A stretch of DNA of 64,000 nucleotides from Corynebacterium falsenii. GTDB lineage: Bacteria; Actinomycetota; Actinomycetes; Mycobacteriales; Mycobacteriaceae. Position 1 is the first letter of the stretch. Every line of letters begins with the position of its first letter. Under the pieces are notes generated by a model. That model worked only from the letters and a program-made list of their open reading frames with translations, was not told the origin of the DNA and ran no database searches. Below are positions 19,475-29,137 of this stretch, piece by piece. The translations under genes were made by a program, and so were the position numbers. The stretch spans positions 806,001-870,000 of the forward strand of contig JVKJ01000005.1 in assembly GCA_001054945.1 (NCBI GenBank). Direction: 5' to 3'.

Positions 19475-21691
19475 ATGGCAAAGATCATCTACACCCGCAC
19501 CGACGAAGCCCCCTTGTTGGCTACTTATTCGCTCAAGCCCATCGTGGAGGCTTTCGCATCAACGTCCGGCGTGGAGGTAGAGACCCGCGACATCTCCTTG
19601 GCTGCGCGCATCCTCGCGGTATTCAATGACAAGCTGCCCGAGGATCAGCGAGTCAATGACGCACTGGCAGAGCTGGGTTCCCTGGTGAAGGAGCCCGAAG
19701 CAAACATCATCAAGCTCCCGAACATCTCTGCGTCCATCCCGCAGCTCAAGGCCGCGATCGCGGAACTCCAGAAGGCCGGATTCAGCCTTCCCGATTACCC
19801 CAACGAGCCATCCACCGATGAGGAAAAGGACGCCCGGAAGCGCTACGACTCCGTCAAGGGCTCGGCCGTGAACCCCGTGCTCCGCGAGGGCAACTCCGAC
19901 CGTCGCGCGCCGAAGGCCGTAAAGAATTTCGTGCGCAAGCACCCCCACACCATGGGCGCGTGGACCGCCGACTCCAAGACCAACGTGGCCACGATGGATG
20001 ACAACGACTTCCGCCACAATGAGCAGTCCGTCATCCTCCCCGCCGATGACACGCTGCGCATCCAGTTGGTCAACGCCGACGGGAAGACCGAAGTGCTCAA
20101 GGATGCTCTTCCGGTACTCAAGGATGAGATTGTGGACGCCACCGTGTTGCGCGCGAAGGAATTGGACAGCTTCCTGCGTGCTCAGGTTTCCCGCGCCGCC
20201 GCCGAAGACATCCTGTTCTCCGTGCACCTGAAGGCAACGATGATGAAGGTTTCCGACCCCATCATCTTCGGCCACGCGGTGCGCGCCTACTTCGCCGATG
20301 TTTACGACGAATACGGTGAGGAGCTGATCAAGGCAGGCCTCAACGGAGAGAATGGCCTGGGTGCCATCCTGGACGGATTGGACCAGCTGGACAACGGCGA
20401 CGAGATTCGCGCGGCATTCGAAAAGGGATTGGAAAACGGTCCGGACCTGGCCATGGTGAATTCCGACAAGGGCATTACCAACCTGCACGTGCCCTCGGAT
20501 GTCATCGTGGATGCGTCCATGCCAGCCATGATCCGCAACTCCGGCCAGATGTGGAACAAGAACAACGAGACTCAGGACACCCTGGCCGTGCTGCCCGATT
20601 CCTCCTACGCCGGCATCTACCAGGTTGTCATCGATGATTGCCGTAAGAATGGCGCCTTCGATCCGACCACCATGGGCACCGTGCCGAACGTGGGCCTGAT
20701 GGCGCAGAAGGCCGAAGAATACGGTTCTCACGACAAGACCTTCAAGATCCCCTTCGACGGCCGCGTGCAGGTGATCAACGGCGCGGGCGATGTGCTGATG
20801 GAGCACGAGGTCGCCGAGGGCGACATCTGGCGCGCCTGCCAGGCCAAGGACGTGCCGGTACAGGACTGGGTGAAGCTGGCTGTCACGCGGGCGAAGGAGT
20901 CCGGGGCTCCGGCTGTGTTCTGGCTGGATCCGGAGCGCGCTCACGATCGCAACATGATCTCCCAGGTGGAGAAGTACCTGAAGGATCATGACACCGAGGG
21001 GCTGGACATTCGCATCATGTCCCCCGTGGAGGCCTGCCAGTTCTCCCTGGACCGCATCCGCAAGGGCGAAGACACGATCTCCGTCACCGGCAATGTGCTG
21101 CGCGACTACCTGACGGACCTGTTCCCCATCATGGAACTGGGCACCTCCGCGAAGATGCTGTCCATCGTTCCGCTCATTGCGGGTGGTGGTCTGTTCGAGA
21201 CCGGCGCCGGCGGATCCGCTCCGAAGCACGTGCAGCAGCTGCAGGAGGAAAACCACCTGCGCTGGGATTCGCTGGGTGAGTTCCTGGCACTGGCCGAGTC
21301 CCTGCGCAAGCTGCAGGAAACGGACAACAACCCCCGCACCCCCATTCTCGGCGACGCGCTGGATGTGGCTACGGAAGCCGTGCTCAATGAGGGCAAGTCC
21401 CCTTCCCGCAAGGTGAACGAACTGGACAATCGCGGTTCGCACTTCTACCTGGCGAAGTTCTGGGCGCGCGAGCTGGCTAACCAGGACAAGGACAAGGAGC
21501 TGGCAGAAATCTTCGCGCCGGTGGCAGATGCACTGGAGGCCAAGGAAGAGCAGATCGCCAAGGAGCTCTTGGACGTTCAGGGCAGCGCGGCTGACCTGGG
21601 CGGCTACTACTGGCTGGACGAGGAGAAGGCAGCTGATGTGATGCGCCCATCCTCCACGTTCAACGAGATCATCGAGGGACTTAAGAAGTAG
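19475..21691 (+). CDS. icd: Isocitrate dehydrogenase, NADP-dependent, monomeric type
   Basis: 738 residues, the length and sequence of the monomeric IDH-II family of C. glutamicum and Azotobacter, unrelated in length to the 45-kDa dimeric enzymes. It shows SVNP-region [19 protein letters not shown], the metal/substrate block [12 protein letters not shown], and the C-terminal [12 protein letters not shown]. It oxidises isocitrate to 2-oxoglutarate in the TCA cycle, making NADPH that also supports glutamate synthesis. The ribosome site AGGGAGA precedes the ATG. A strong terminator follows, so it is monocistronic. Confidence 0.97.
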   Translation: MAKIIYTRTDEAPLLATYSLKPIVEAFASTSGVEVETRDISLAARILAVFNDKLPEDQRVNDALAELGSLVKEPEANIIKLPNISASIPQLKAAIAELQKAGFSLPDYPNEPSTDEEKDARKRYDSVKGSAVNPVLREGNSDRRAPKAVKNFVRKHPHTMGAWTADSKTNVATMDDNDFRHNEQSVILPADDTLRIQLVNADGKTEVLKDALPVLKDEIVDATVLRAKELDSFLRAQVSRAAAEDILFSVHLKATMMKVSDPIIFGHAVRAYFADVYDEYGEELIKAGLNGENGLGAILDGLDQLDNGDEIRAAFEKGLENGPDLAMVNSDKGITNLHVPSDVIVDASMPAMIRNSGQMWNKNNETQDTLAVLPDSSYAGIYQVVIDDCRKNGAFDPTTMGTVPNVGLMAQKAEEYGSHDKTFKIPFDGRVQVINGAGDVLMEHEVAEGDIWRACQAKDVPVQDWVKLAVTRAKESGAPAVFWLDPERAHDRNMISQVEKYLKDHDTEGLDIRIMSPVEACQFSLDRIRKGEDTISVTGNVLRDYLTDLFPIMELGTSAKMLSIVPLIAGGGLFETGAGGSAPKHVQQLQEENHLRWDSLGEFLALAESLRKLQETDNNPRTPILGDALDVATEAVLNEGKSPSRKVNELDNRGSHFYLAKFWARELANQDKDKELAEIFAPVADALEAKEEQIAKELLDVQGSAADLGGYYWLDEEKAADVMRPSSTFNEIIEGLKK

Positions 21692-21729
21692 CTCGCTTTA
21701 TGTAGCTCACTGAGTTGCTCCCCCTCCCC

Positions 21730-21770
21730 ACCGGGGCGACCGCGCCACCACCGCGGTCGCCCCGGTTTTG
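21730..21770 (+). terminator. Terminator of icd
   Basis: Perfect 15-bp GC-rich stem (21730-21744 with 21752-21766), 7-nt loop, then TTTTG. Confidence 0.93.
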
Positions 21771-21856
21771 TCTATCCACCCCCAAAAGCGAACCGCTTTG
21801 TCTGTTTTCTTTTTATCGTTATGACCTGGCATTACGGCGAAATACGTCACCCGAAA

Positions 21857-21872
21857 TAGACAGAGCGGTTTA
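21857..21872 (+). promoter_or_regulatory. McbR-like operator 1 upstream of metY
   Basis: TAGAC-AGAGCG-GTTTA matches the published C. glutamicum McbR consensus TAGAC-N6-GTCTA in 9 of 10 positions. McbR is the TetR-type repressor of sulfur-amino-acid genes, including metY, and is released by S-adenosylhomocysteine. The site is about 175 nt before the metY start. Confidence 0.7.
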
Positions 21873-21931
21873 CTTTCGTGGGCGAGCTGGCTAGTCTATG
21901 TTTTCAACACCCACGAATCGCGGGTGAAACA

Positions 21932-21947
21932 AATACCAAGCGGTCTA
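21932..21947 (+). promoter_or_regulatory. McbR-like operator 2 upstream of metY
   Basis: AATAC-CAAGCG-GTCTA matches the McbR consensus in 8 of 10 positions. It shares the core AAGCGGTCTAC with operator 1 (AGAGCGGTTTAC), 75 nt apart, roughly seven helical turns. Confidence 0.5.
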
Positions 21948-22046
21948 CTCGGGCACAGAATTGTGTCCGATACGCGGATAATTTCACCGATCCACCGACA
22001 TCGTTCAACCAAGAAACCACAAACCCACAACCCCAGGACTTTCGAT

Positions 22047-23381
22047 ATGACCACCAAGTACTCCAATGAGAACGTCGACCAGTGGAGCTTCGCCACCCGG
22101 CAGATCCACGCGGGCCAGCCCGTGGACGAGACCGGCGCCCGCAACCTGCCCATCCACCTGTCCACGTCCTTCGTCTTCAATTCCGCGGAGCACGCGAAGG
22201 AGCGTTTCGCTCTAGAAGACCTGGGCCCCGTTTACTCCCGCCTGACGAACCCCACTGTGGAGGTCCTGGAAAACCGCATCGCCTCCCTCGAGGGCGGTGT
22301 GCACGCCGTTGCCTTCGCCTCCGGCCAGGCAGCAGAGACGGCAGCCATCCTGAACCTCGCCTCCGCAGGCGACCACATCGTGGCGTCTCCCCGTCTCTAC
22401 GGCGGCACCGAAACCCTCCTGCTGGTGACCCTCCCCCGCCTGGGAATTACCACGACCTTTGTCGAAGACCCGGACGACCCAGAGTCCTGGGCTGCAGCCG
22501 CACAGGACAACACGGTCGCTTTCTACGGCGAGACCTTCGCAAACCCGCAGGCAGACATCCTGGACATCCCCACGATCGCCGAGGTCGCCCACAAGCACAA
22601 CGTCCCGCTCATCGTGGACAACACCGTCGCTACCGCCGCGGCTGTCCGTCCACTCGAGCTCGGCGCGGACATTGTCGTGGCTTCCCTGACGAAGTTCTAC
22701 ACGGGCAATGGCTCCGCCCTCGGCGGCGTGCTGGTGGATGGCGGCTCCTTCGACTGGACCCAGGAGCGCGACGGCAAGCCCGTCTTCCCCGGCTTCATCA
22801 CTCCGGACCCGGCCTACCACGGCCTGAAGTACGCAGATCTGGGCGCGGCAGCGTTCGGCCTGAAGGCCCGCGTGGGTCTGCTCCGCGATACCGGCGCCAC
22901 CCTCTCCGCTTTCAATGCCTGGGTCGCCACCCAAGGCCTGGATACGCTGTCCCTTCGCGTGGACAAGCACAACGAGAACGCCAAGGCGGTTGCCGAGTAC
23001 CTGGATCAGAATCCGAAGGTGGCCAAGGTGAACTTCGCGGGGCTGCCCAACTCCCCGTGGTACCCAATCAAGGAGAAGCTGAACCTGAAGTACACGGGGT
23101 CCGTCCTCTCCTTCGACCTGGAGGTCGGTGACCGCTCCCCGGACGAGGCGAAGGACCTCGCGTGGGCCTTCATCGACGCGCTCCGACTGCACTCCAACCT
23201 GGCCAACATCGGCGATGTCCGTTCCTTGGTCGTACACCCCGCAACCACCACGCACTCTCAGTCCACGGAGGAGAACCTGACCTCCGCGGGCATCTCGCAG
23301 GCGACGGTCCGCCTGTCTGTGGGCATCGAGGACATCGATGACATTCTCAACGACCTCAAGCAGGCTTTCGAGGCCATTTAG
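22047..23381 (+). CDS. metY: O-acetylhomoserine sulfhydrylase
   Basis: 444 residues, PLP-dependent Cys/Met-metabolism family. The pyridoxal lysine is Lys216 in SLTKFYTGNGSALGG, with SGQAAET and the ATTTHSQ block (VVHPATTTHSQSTEE). It makes homocysteine directly from O-acetylhomoserine and sulfide. The start at 22047 (MTTKYSNE) has AGGA upstream and fits family length; the longer frame would only read through the regulatory region. metX follows after 3 nt, so substrate maker and user are coupled in one operon behind two McbR-like operators. Confidence 0.95.
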   Translation: MTTKYSNENVDQWSFATRQIHAGQPVDETGARNLPIHLSTSFVFNSAEHAKERFALEDLGPVYSRLTNPTVEVLENRIASLEGGVHAVAFASGQAAETAAILNLASAGDHIVASPRLYGGTETLLLVTLPRLGITTTFVEDPDDPESWAAAAQDNTVAFYGETFANPQADILDIPTIAEVAHKHNVPLIVDNTVATAAAVRPLELGADIVVASLTKFYTGNGSALGGVLVDGGSFDWTQERDGKPVFPGFITPDPAYHGLKYADLGAAAFGLKARVGLLRDTGATLSAFNAWVATQGLDTLSLRVDKHNENAKAVAEYLDQNPKVAKVNFAGLPNSPWYPIKEKLNLKYTGSVLSFDLEVGDRSPDEAKDLAWAFIDALRLHSNLANIGDVRSLVVHPATTTHSQSTEENLTSAGISQATVRLSVGIEDIDDILNDLKQAFEAI

Positions 23382-23384
23382 CCT

Positions 23385-24515
23385 ATGCCGGTACCTTCCC
23401 CACAGCTCCCCCGCCCGGGCACGTTCGCAGACATCCCCGTCGGTGACGTGGTCACCGAGGCGGGTGCGCTCATTCCGGACGTGTCGTTGCGGTGCTTCCT
23501 TTTTTCGGACGCCAATGACGAGCACACCCCGGAGGAAACAAAGGCATTCATTCTGGTTGAGCACGCCCTGACCGGCGACGGCGATGTGGCGAGTTGGTGG
23601 TCGGAGATGGTCGGTCCGGGAAAGCCCCTGGATACCCGGCGATATCGCATCCTCTGCGCCAACGCACTGGGCGGCTGCCAGGGGTCCACGGGCCCAGGGT
23701 CCTTACACCCTGAAGGGGGCTATTGGGGTTCGCGCTTCCCCGGCATCAGCATTCGCGACCAGGTTCAGGCTGAACGCCAGCTGCTCCACGCGCTGGGTAT
23801 TGACTCCCTGCATGCCGTATTGGGGGCCTCGATGGGCGGAGCGCGAACGTTGGAGTGGACGCTGATGTACCCGGACATGGTGAATGCCGCCTTGGTCATT
23901 GCGGTATCCGCCCGCGCTTCGGGCTGGCAGATCGGGATGCAGTCCAGCCAGATCCGCGCGATCGAGGCGGACCCAGCGTGGCACGGCGGCGACTATTACG
24001 AAGCGGGTCCGGGCCCTGTTTGGGGTCTGGGACAGGCACGCAGAATTGCGCACTTAACCTACCGCGGGGAGCTGGAGATTGATGAGCGCTTTGGTGTGGA
24101 TCCACAGCCGGGCGAGGACCCATATGGCCCGTGCCGCGGCCCTTCACACCGGTTCTCGGTCGAAGGTTACTTGGATTGGCAGGCCCAGAAACTGCAGAAT
24201 CGCTTCGATGCCGGTTCTTATGTAGCTCTCACCGATGCGCTGAATCGCCACGATGTGGGTCGCGGTCGTGGCGGAATGAACGCGGCGCTGGGCATGTCGC
24301 AGGTCCCCACGATGGTGGCTGGGGTGGACACGGATATTTTGTATCCCTTCCACCAGCAGGAGCACTTATCCCGGAACCTGGGCAACTTCATCGGCCTGTC
24401 TAAAATCACGTCCCCGACCGGCCATGATGGGTTCCTGATCGAGTCGCGGCAGATGGGTCAGATCTTGGAGAAGTTCCTGGGTAAAGCGGATTTGTTAGCC
24501 AATCAATTGAGTTAG
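23385..24515 (+). CDS. metX: Homoserine O-acetyltransferase
   Basis: 376 residues, alpha/beta hydrolase fold. Nucleophile Ser149 in GASMGGARTLEW, catalytic Asp in GVDTDILYP and His in GHDGFLIE complete the triad. The PGSLHPEGGYWGSRFPG region is typical of MetX. It transfers acetyl from acetyl-CoA to homoserine, producing the metY substrate. It starts 3 nt after metY. Its last codons overlap by 4 nt the end of the convergent DUF3017 gene, which leaves no room for an ordinary terminator between them. Confidence 0.95.
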   Translation: MPVPSPQLPRPGTFADIPVGDVVTEAGALIPDVSLRCFLFSDANDEHTPEETKAFILVEHALTGDGDVASWWSEMVGPGKPLDTRRYRILCANALGGCQGSTGPGSLHPEGGYWGSRFPGISIRDQVQAERQLLHALGIDSLHAVLGASMGGARTLEWTLMYPDMVNAALVIAVSARASGWQIGMQSSQIRAIEADPAWHGGDYYEAGPGPVWGLGQARRIAHLTYRGELEIDERFGVDPQPGEDPYGPCRGPSHRFSVEGYLDWQAQKLQNRFDAGSYVALTDALNRHDVGRGRGGMNAALGMSQVPTMVAGVDTDILYPFHQQEHLSRNLGNFIGLSKITSPTGHDGFLIESRQMGQILEKFLGKADLLANQLS

Positions 24516-24943
24516 CTCCCCAGGGGGTCGATGCTCACAGCAATGAGCAGCATGAGCGCCCCGATTGTTCCGGCGAAGAAACTGTCGAAGCGCCGGGAGC
24601 GGACAGCGAGCACGCCGAGGACTCGGCTGTCCACGAACTGGCGGATAACACTCAAGTAGATCAAGGCTCCGCCCAGGAGCATCCCGCCTCGCCTCCACCG
24701 ATCCACCCCGATGAGCACGAGCGCTAAGAAGACGATCACCACGAACGTGATGACAAGGCCCTGCTGCAATCGTGTGCTCAACCGGGAGGAGGGCAGTGCG
24801 CGGTCGTGGGGATTGTCCAGCAGCTTCTGCCGAGCCTGTCCCATCTGGGCAGGGGCCAAATCAGCGGTAGCGGGCTTCGCCTTCGACTCCGTGCGCGGGG
24901 GCAGCCGCTTCAGTGACTGCCCAATCCTTCGCTTTCGTTCCAT
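24512..24943 (-). CDS. DUF3017 family membrane protein
   Basis: 143 residues. About 60 hydrophilic basic residues are followed by three hydrophobic segments (LVITFVVIVFLALVLIGV, MLLGGALIYLSVI, SFFAGTIGALMLLIAVSI), with the RxVDSRVLGVLAVRSRRFD loop between them. DUF3017 genes commonly follow folD in actinobacteria, as here, 45 nt downstream on the same strand. Function unknown. The stop overlaps the convergent metX stop. Confidence 0.85.
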   Translation of the reverse strand: MERKRRIGQSLKRLPPRTESKAKPATADLAPAQMGQARQKLLDNPHDRALPSSRLSTRLQQGLVITFVVIVFLALVLIGVDRWRRGGMLLGGALIYLSVIRQFVDSRVLGVLAVRSRRFDSFFAGTIGALMLLIAVSIDPLGS

Positions 24944-24988
24944 GCGGGGCCTATCCTGCTCGCCGTACCCAGGTTCTTTCAGCGGAAA

Positions 24989-25861
24989 TTAGACGTTCGC
25001 CCCGCCTGCCAGACGTTCGGCTCGTTCCACGACATTGCGCACCAGGAAAGCACGGGTCAGTGGCCCCACACCGCCCGGATTCGGCGACACCGCCCCGGCG
25101 ACATCCCAGACATCCGGGTGGACATCTCCGGCGAGTTTTCCATCCAGGCGCGAAACACCCACGTCCAAAATTGCTGCCCCCGGCTTAACCATGTCAGCGG
25201 TCAGCATGTGGGGCTTACCAGCAGCGGCGACGATCACGTCGGCAGCCTTCGTCTCTGCAGCCAGGTCTCGCGTGCCGGTGTGGCACAGGGTGACCGTGGA
25301 GTTCTCGGAGCGGCGGGTGAGCATCAGGCCGATGGGGCGACCAACGGTCACGCCGCGGCCGATGACAACGACCTTGGCGCCGTTGAGTTCGACATCGAAT
25401 CGGCGCAGCAGCGCAATGGCACCATTCGGCGTGCAGGGCAGTGGGGCTTGCTCGTTGAGGACAAGCTTGCCCAGGTTGACGGGGTGCAGGCCATCGGCAT
25501 CCTTGGCTGGGTCAATGCGCTCCAGCACCGCGTTTTCATCCAGGTGCTTGGGAAGGGGGAGCTGCACGATGTAGCCCGTGCAGGCCGGATCCTCGTTCAG
25601 TTCGTCAATCACCGAGTGCAGCTGTTCCTGCGTCACATCAGCTGGCAGGTCCTTGCGGATGCTGTTGATGCCGACCTGCTCACAGTCGCGGTGCTTCATC
25701 TTCACGTATGACTGGCTGGCCGGATCCTCCCCCACCAGAACCGTCGCCAACCCCGGAGTGATTCCCTTTTCCTTCAGCGCAGCGACACGAGTCTCCAGGT
25801 CCGCGAAGATCTCGTCTCGAAACAGTTTTCCATCCAACTTGATCGCAGCCATGGTGGCCAT
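24989..25861 (-). CDS. folD: Bifunctional methylenetetrahydrofolate dehydrogenase/cyclohydrolase
   Basis: About 290 residues. Catalytic Lys in [15 protein letters not shown], the [11 protein letters not shown] block, [11 protein letters not shown], and the NADP motif [11 protein letters not shown]. It interconverts 5,10-methylene-, methenyl- and 10-formyl-tetrahydrofolate, feeding one-carbon units to purine and methionine synthesis, which fits the neighbouring met genes. The start may be the second ATG (25852, MAAIKLDG), closer to family length; neither ATG has a clear ribosome site. Confidence 0.95.
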   Translation of the reverse strand: MATMAAIKLDGKLFRDEIFADLETRVAALKEKGITPGLATVLVGEDPASQSYVKMKHRDCEQVGINSIRKDLPADVTQEQLHSVIDELNEDPACTGYIVQLPLPKHLDENAVLERIDPAKDADGLHPVNLGKLVLNEQAPLPCTPNGAIALLRRFDVELNGAKVVVIGRGVTVGRPIGLMLTRRSENSTVTLCHTGTRDLAAETKAADVIVAAAGKPHMLTADMVKPGAAILDVGVSRLDGKLAGDVHPDVWDVAGAVSPNPGGVGPLTRAFLVRNVVERAERLAGGANV

Positions 25862-25926
25862 TATTCCACGTCGGTCGCGACACCCGGCTTCCCTCCCGCC
25901 GCAGGGAGGCGAAAATTTTCTGAACA

Positions 25927-25963
25927 GGGTGGATCACCCCTTCATCACTTTGGTCCCGATGAA
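25927..25963 (+). promoter_or_regulatory. Palindrome and hairpin upstream of folD
   Basis: GGGTG-GAT-CACCC (25927-25939) is followed by a TTCATC/GATGAA stem (25941-25963). They lie 66-102 nt upstream of folD, and the second stem abuts a GGAG on the plus strand. Possible operator or leader structure, not assigned. Confidence 0.3.
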
Positions 25964-25978
25964 GGAGAACGAGAAACC

Positions 25979-26086
25979 ATGGCGTCCCCAAACCCCACCC
26001 CAGAAACGTGCACCCATCACCCTCGGAGATATTCAACGCGCGGTTGGATTAGCGGTGGTCCGGGTTCAATGGCCCCGAAGCTCTGA
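25979..26086 (+). CDS. Possible 35-aa peptide
   Basis: ATG with AAGGAG upstream at a rather long spacing (11 nt), running to a TGA six bases before the trmL stop on the other strand. The peptide is polar and rich in Pro, Gly and Ser (MASPNPTPETCTHH...). Nothing else supports it; may be chance. Confidence 0.2.
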   Translation: MASPNPTPETCTHHPRRYSTRGWISGGPGSMAPKL

Positions 26087-26091
26087 GGCCA

Positions 26092-26652
26092 CTACGCTCC
26101 CCGGAAACCCAGCTGCCGCCACGTCTCGTACGCGGCAACGGCTGCCGCGTTGGAGAGGTTCATGCTGCGCCGCCCGGGCAACATCGGGATGCGGATGAGC
26201 TGGTCCACGTGCGGGTCCTCTAGCACGTCTTGTGGCAGCCCACTGGGCTCGGTGCCGAAGAGCAGCACGTCGCCCTCGCGGTAGGTGATCTCAGTGTGCC
26301 AGGTGGACGCGTGCGTGGTGAAGGCGAAGATCCTGGGGCGCGTTGGAGCACCGAGACCGCGGTCCTCGCCAAGCTGCCGATTCAGCTGGTCGAAGTACTC
26401 AAAAGCCGCCGAGATGTTGTCATGCTGCCGGACCACCGCGAGGTCGTGATAGTCCAGCCCGGCGCGCCGCAGGTTCTTCTCCTCTAGATTGAACCCCAGC
26501 GGCCCAGCTAGGTGCAGGGTCGCCCCCGTGCCAGCGCACATGCGGATCGCGTTGCCCGTGTTCGGCGGAATCACCGGCTGGTTAAACACAACGTGAAAAG
26601 GCGGGCGCTCTGCACGCTGCCCGCTGGTCACCGCGCCGCGATTGCTCCCCAT
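26092..26652 (-). CDS. trmL: tRNA (cytidine34-2'-O)-methyltransferase, SPOUT family
   Basis: 186 residues of the SpoU/TrmL type. It has the early NTGNAIRMCAG block, the SAM-knot motifs LLFGTEPSGLP and IPMLPGRRSMNLSNAAAVAAYE, and LGFNLEEKNLRRAGLDYHD, which separates TrmL from other SPOUT enzymes. It methylates the wobble ribose in leucine tRNAs. The short extra N-terminus before FHVVFNQP suggests that the start may be slightly downstream. It is convergent or unlinked to its neighbours except folD on the same strand, 230 nt away. Confidence 0.88.
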   Translation of the reverse strand: MGSNRGAVTSGQRAERPPFHVVFNQPVIPPNTGNAIRMCAGTGATLHLAGPLGFNLEEKNLRRAGLDYHDLAVVRQHDNISAAFEYFDQLNRQLGEDRGLGAPTRPRIFAFTTHASTWHTEITYREGDVLLFGTEPSGLPQDVLEDPHVDQLIRIPMLPGRRSMNLSNAAAVAAYETWRQLGFRGA

Positions 26653-26766
26653 GGTCTCCCTTTCATTGCTTTACCGCCCTATCTCGACCGCTCTAGTTTA
26701 GTGACTTCCCCCGTTTCCGAGCCTGTCAGGCCACATTTTTGACCGCGCACATTTAGAGTCTGTGAC

Positions 26767-27903
26767 ATGAGCAAATATGTGAACGCGTATTCCACCGTGC
26801 GTGAGGAGGTCCCGTGGCCCGCGGGGATCGCACACTCCGGGCCGATTCACTCCCGCACCGTGGCCTCAGGGGGAGGACGCCACCCCGTCATTGCCTCACC
26901 GTATGAAGGGGACGATGCTGCTGAGATGCAAGACCATCTGGAGGGGTTCTACCGCTACGCGGTGTCACAGGGGATGGAGCGCGCCGGATCATACAATTCT
27001 TTGATTCACAGCACGGCCCAACACATTGCCACCACTCGGCGCCAGTATGTGTTCGAACGCGGTGACGATTTTCAGCCCAGCGACCTGGCCGAATTCCGAG
27101 ACTGGGCGGCGGCCAGCAACTCGGTTTTCTTCATCCAGGGGGATAACCGTGTGCGCGATGCGGCGGGGGCTGATCTGCTGGATCCCGCTACTGTGCAGCG
27201 GGACTCGTCTTATACAGCACCGCAGCATCCGGAGGCTCGTCGACGTCGGGATCGCATTCGCGGCAATCTCTGGGACGAGGGCATCAAAATTGCGCCGACG
27301 CTTCCACCGGTGGTCTCCGAGTCGGAGATCATCCTCCGCCCGCCGCAGCAGTTGGTGGAACGAGCGACGGCGCTGTTCGTGACTGCGGAAGTGGCAACAC
27401 ATGTGTTGGATAACCGCGCTGTGGATGTAGAGCACCTCCGCACCGTCGCCCCGGTGGGCTTCGATTCCAACACGGATGCCGAATCCGCATTCATCTCGAA
27501 GGCAGAGGCGGAAAGTCCGAACTACTCCGCACACACCAAACAAGATGCGGTTCATTTCGGGTGGGGATTCGTGTCCGCGGAATTGCTGGGGTGGGCAGCG
27601 AACCAGTTCGATGCAGACGTGACGACGATAGAGCCAGCGAAGGTAGACCGCCTTCGGGAATGGCTTCTGCCCGGACCCCAAGCCGTCGAGTTCCGCTCAC
27701 TCGCCGAGATATGCGACGCCTACGAATACACCTTCTCCATGCGCTGGCTGGCTGTCGAGGAAGGTCTAGCGCAAGAGCGGCAATCCTCGCCGGAGCTGCA
27801 TTTGCAGCCCATGCAGCACTCCATCCTGCTGGAGCGCCATCACGCATTCGCGTGGATGACCACGCCCCGGAGCTCCTGGGACGAAGTGGACTTGTCCACG
27901 TAG
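26767..27903 (+). CDS. DUF4272 domain protein
   Basis: 378 residues. The C-terminal two thirds match the DUF4272 pattern: EGIKIAPTLPPVVSESEIILRPPQQLVERATALFV, then FGWGFVSAELLGWA and the final LLERHHAFAWM ... SWDEVDLST. The first 130 residues are a variable domain with RGDDFQPSDLAEFRDWAA that may form a separate alpha/beta unit. No signal peptide, so cytoplasmic. Function of the family is unknown. It stands alone between trmL and a convergent esterase, only 9 nt from that gene's stop. Confidence 0.75.
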   Translation: MSKYVNAYSTVREEVPWPAGIAHSGPIHSRTVASGGGRHPVIASPYEGDDAAEMQDHLEGFYRYAVSQGMERAGSYNSLIHSTAQHIATTRRQYVFERGDDFQPSDLAEFRDWAAASNSVFFIQGDNRVRDAAGADLLDPATVQRDSSYTAPQHPEARRRRDRIRGNLWDEGIKIAPTLPPVVSESEIILRPPQQLVERATALFVTAEVATHVLDNRAVDVEHLRTVAPVGFDSNTDAESAFISKAEAESPNYSAHTKQDAVHFGWGFVSAELLGWAANQFDADVTTIEPAKVDRLREWLLPGPQAVEFRSLAEICDAYEYTFSMRWLAVEEGLAQERQSSPELHLQPMQHSILLERHHAFAWMTTPRSSWDEVDLST

Positions 27904-27912
27904 TAGGGCGAG

Positions 27913-29040
27913 CTAGCGCGCGTGCCGGGCGAAGAACTTCAGCAGTTCCGCTGACGCATCTGGCTTGGCCAAGGGCCACCGGTGCTGCATGTCGGCAACC
28001 TGAAGGTGCATGACCTCGCCGCGTCCATCGGCATTGGCACACCCGGGCCACTGGACCTGCAAGATTTTATTGCTGACCCGAGTAGTTCGGGGCGAGCCTT
28101 CACACCCCGCGCGGCCCGCATAGGCATTCATCCAGGTCATCACAGGTAAATAGGGTGTCGAGTGCCGGGTCCCGCCGCGGTACTCGATGGTGGCGTCCTG
28201 CTCCCCGTGGATCTCCAGAAACGGCGCGGTATGCCCGCTGGTGAAGCGGACGGGCCCGCTGGCGGATTGGTCCACGCAGCTTTCGTAGGTGCCCGGGTAG
28301 TACGCGCCCGCCACGGAGCCCAGGGCAGCAAACTGCTCCGGCATTTCGCAGGCGAGCTTCGCCACGAATCCCCCGCCGTTGGACATCCCCGCGGCGTAGA
28401 TTCGGCGCTGGTCGACGTTGTACGTGGCGCTGACTCGGTCGATGAGGTCTTGAACGAATTGGAAGTCCTCCTGCTTCGTGGACTTCGCATAGGGGGCGCC
28501 GGACCACGCTCCGCCGATGCCGCCGGCGTATACAACCAGGGCTCCGTCCTGCCCCAGTCGGCCGTAACCGGACATGGATTCAGGAGTTTCACGGTAGCCA
28601 TGGAAGGCCAGGACCAGCGGCAGAGGCGCGCCCTCTTCCCCGGTGCGGGTGGCCTTGGGCGGGACGGCCATCACTCCGTGGCGATCCCTGTTCCCCACCG
28701 TCATGACGATCTCAGAGACAGAGTTCGCCGCGGGCGGGTTGAGCAGCGGTTTGGAATTCGGACTGTCCTTGCGCACAGGTGGCGGGTCTTGCGGGGTGAT
28801 GCGGGAGGTGTTGTTCTCAGTGTCCGCCGTGTTCGCCGTATTTTCGGGCAGCGAGCCAGCCTCGAATTTCGGCGGCTCGTCGATCGTGGTGTGCTGGGCC
28901 CAGTCCTTGTCGCTCCACCCGGTGACTTTTTGTAGGCCTACACCGATGCATGCGGACCCAACCAGGCTCAGGCCAGTGGCAATCGCAGTGGCTATGAGCC
29001 GGTTGCGACGAACTGGCCTGTGGGTAGGTCGAGAGTGCAC
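27913..29040 (-). CDS. Exported LpqC-like esterase (PHB depolymerase family)
   Basis: 375 residues. Basic N-terminus, hydrophobic segment (about residues 14-33) ending GSAC, close to but not a textbook lipobox, then a disordered Thr/Asn/Pro linker to about residue 105. The catalytic alpha/beta hydrolase domain has the nucleophile elbow GMSNGG, Asp in HGEQDATIEYRGG and His in QHRWP, with conserved FHGYRETPESM. The family (esterase PHB, LpqC) cleaves ester bonds in polyesters or phenolic esters. It acts outside the membrane. The divergent bioA begins about 97 nt away. Confidence 0.87.
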   Translation of the reverse strand: MHSRPTHRPVRRNRLIATAIATGLSLVGSACIGVGLQKVTGWSDKDWAQHTTIDEPPKFEAGSLPENTANTADTENNTSRITPQDPPPVRKDSPNSKPLLNPPAANSVSEIVMTVGNRDRHGVMAVPPKATRTGEEGAPLPLVLAFHGYRETPESMSGYGRLGQDGALVVYAGGIGGAWSGAPYAKSTKQEDFQFVQDLIDRVSATYNVDQRRIYAAGMSNGGGFVAKLACEMPEQFAALGSVAGAYYPGTYESCVDQSASGPVRFTSGHTAPFLEIHGEQDATIEYRGGTRHSTPYLPVMTWMNAYAGRAGCEGSPRTTRVSNKILQVQWPGCANADGRGEVMHLQVADMQHRWPLAKPDASAELLKFFARHAR

Positions 29041-29110
29041 CCCACGATTGTTCGTGCGAACAGCCGGGATGTCAACGTTTCCACCGACTCGGGGAGCTAC
29101 CCCCTTGACT

Positions 29111-29123
29111 TGAACAGCGTTCA
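29111..29123 (+). promoter_or_regulatory. BioQ-type operator upstream of bioA
   Basis: TGAAC-AGC-GTTCA is a perfect 13-bp palindrome matching the C. glutamicum BioQ motif (TGAAC-N3-GTTAC). It is preceded directly by TTGACT, a good -35 element (29105-29110), so a bound repressor would block RNA polymerase. It ends 14 nt before the bioA start. Confidence 0.8.
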
Positions 29124-29137
29124 GTTAGGGTGTTCCC

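Noticed and set aside
19559-21442. 627-residue minus-strand ORF opposite icd
   Set aside because: A long antisense frame caused by high GC; composition rich in His, Gly, Val and Arg with no domain, fully inside a certain gene.
21924-22046. 41-residue extension of metY
   Set aside because: It reads through the second McbR-like operator, has no ribosome site, and is longer than known MetY.
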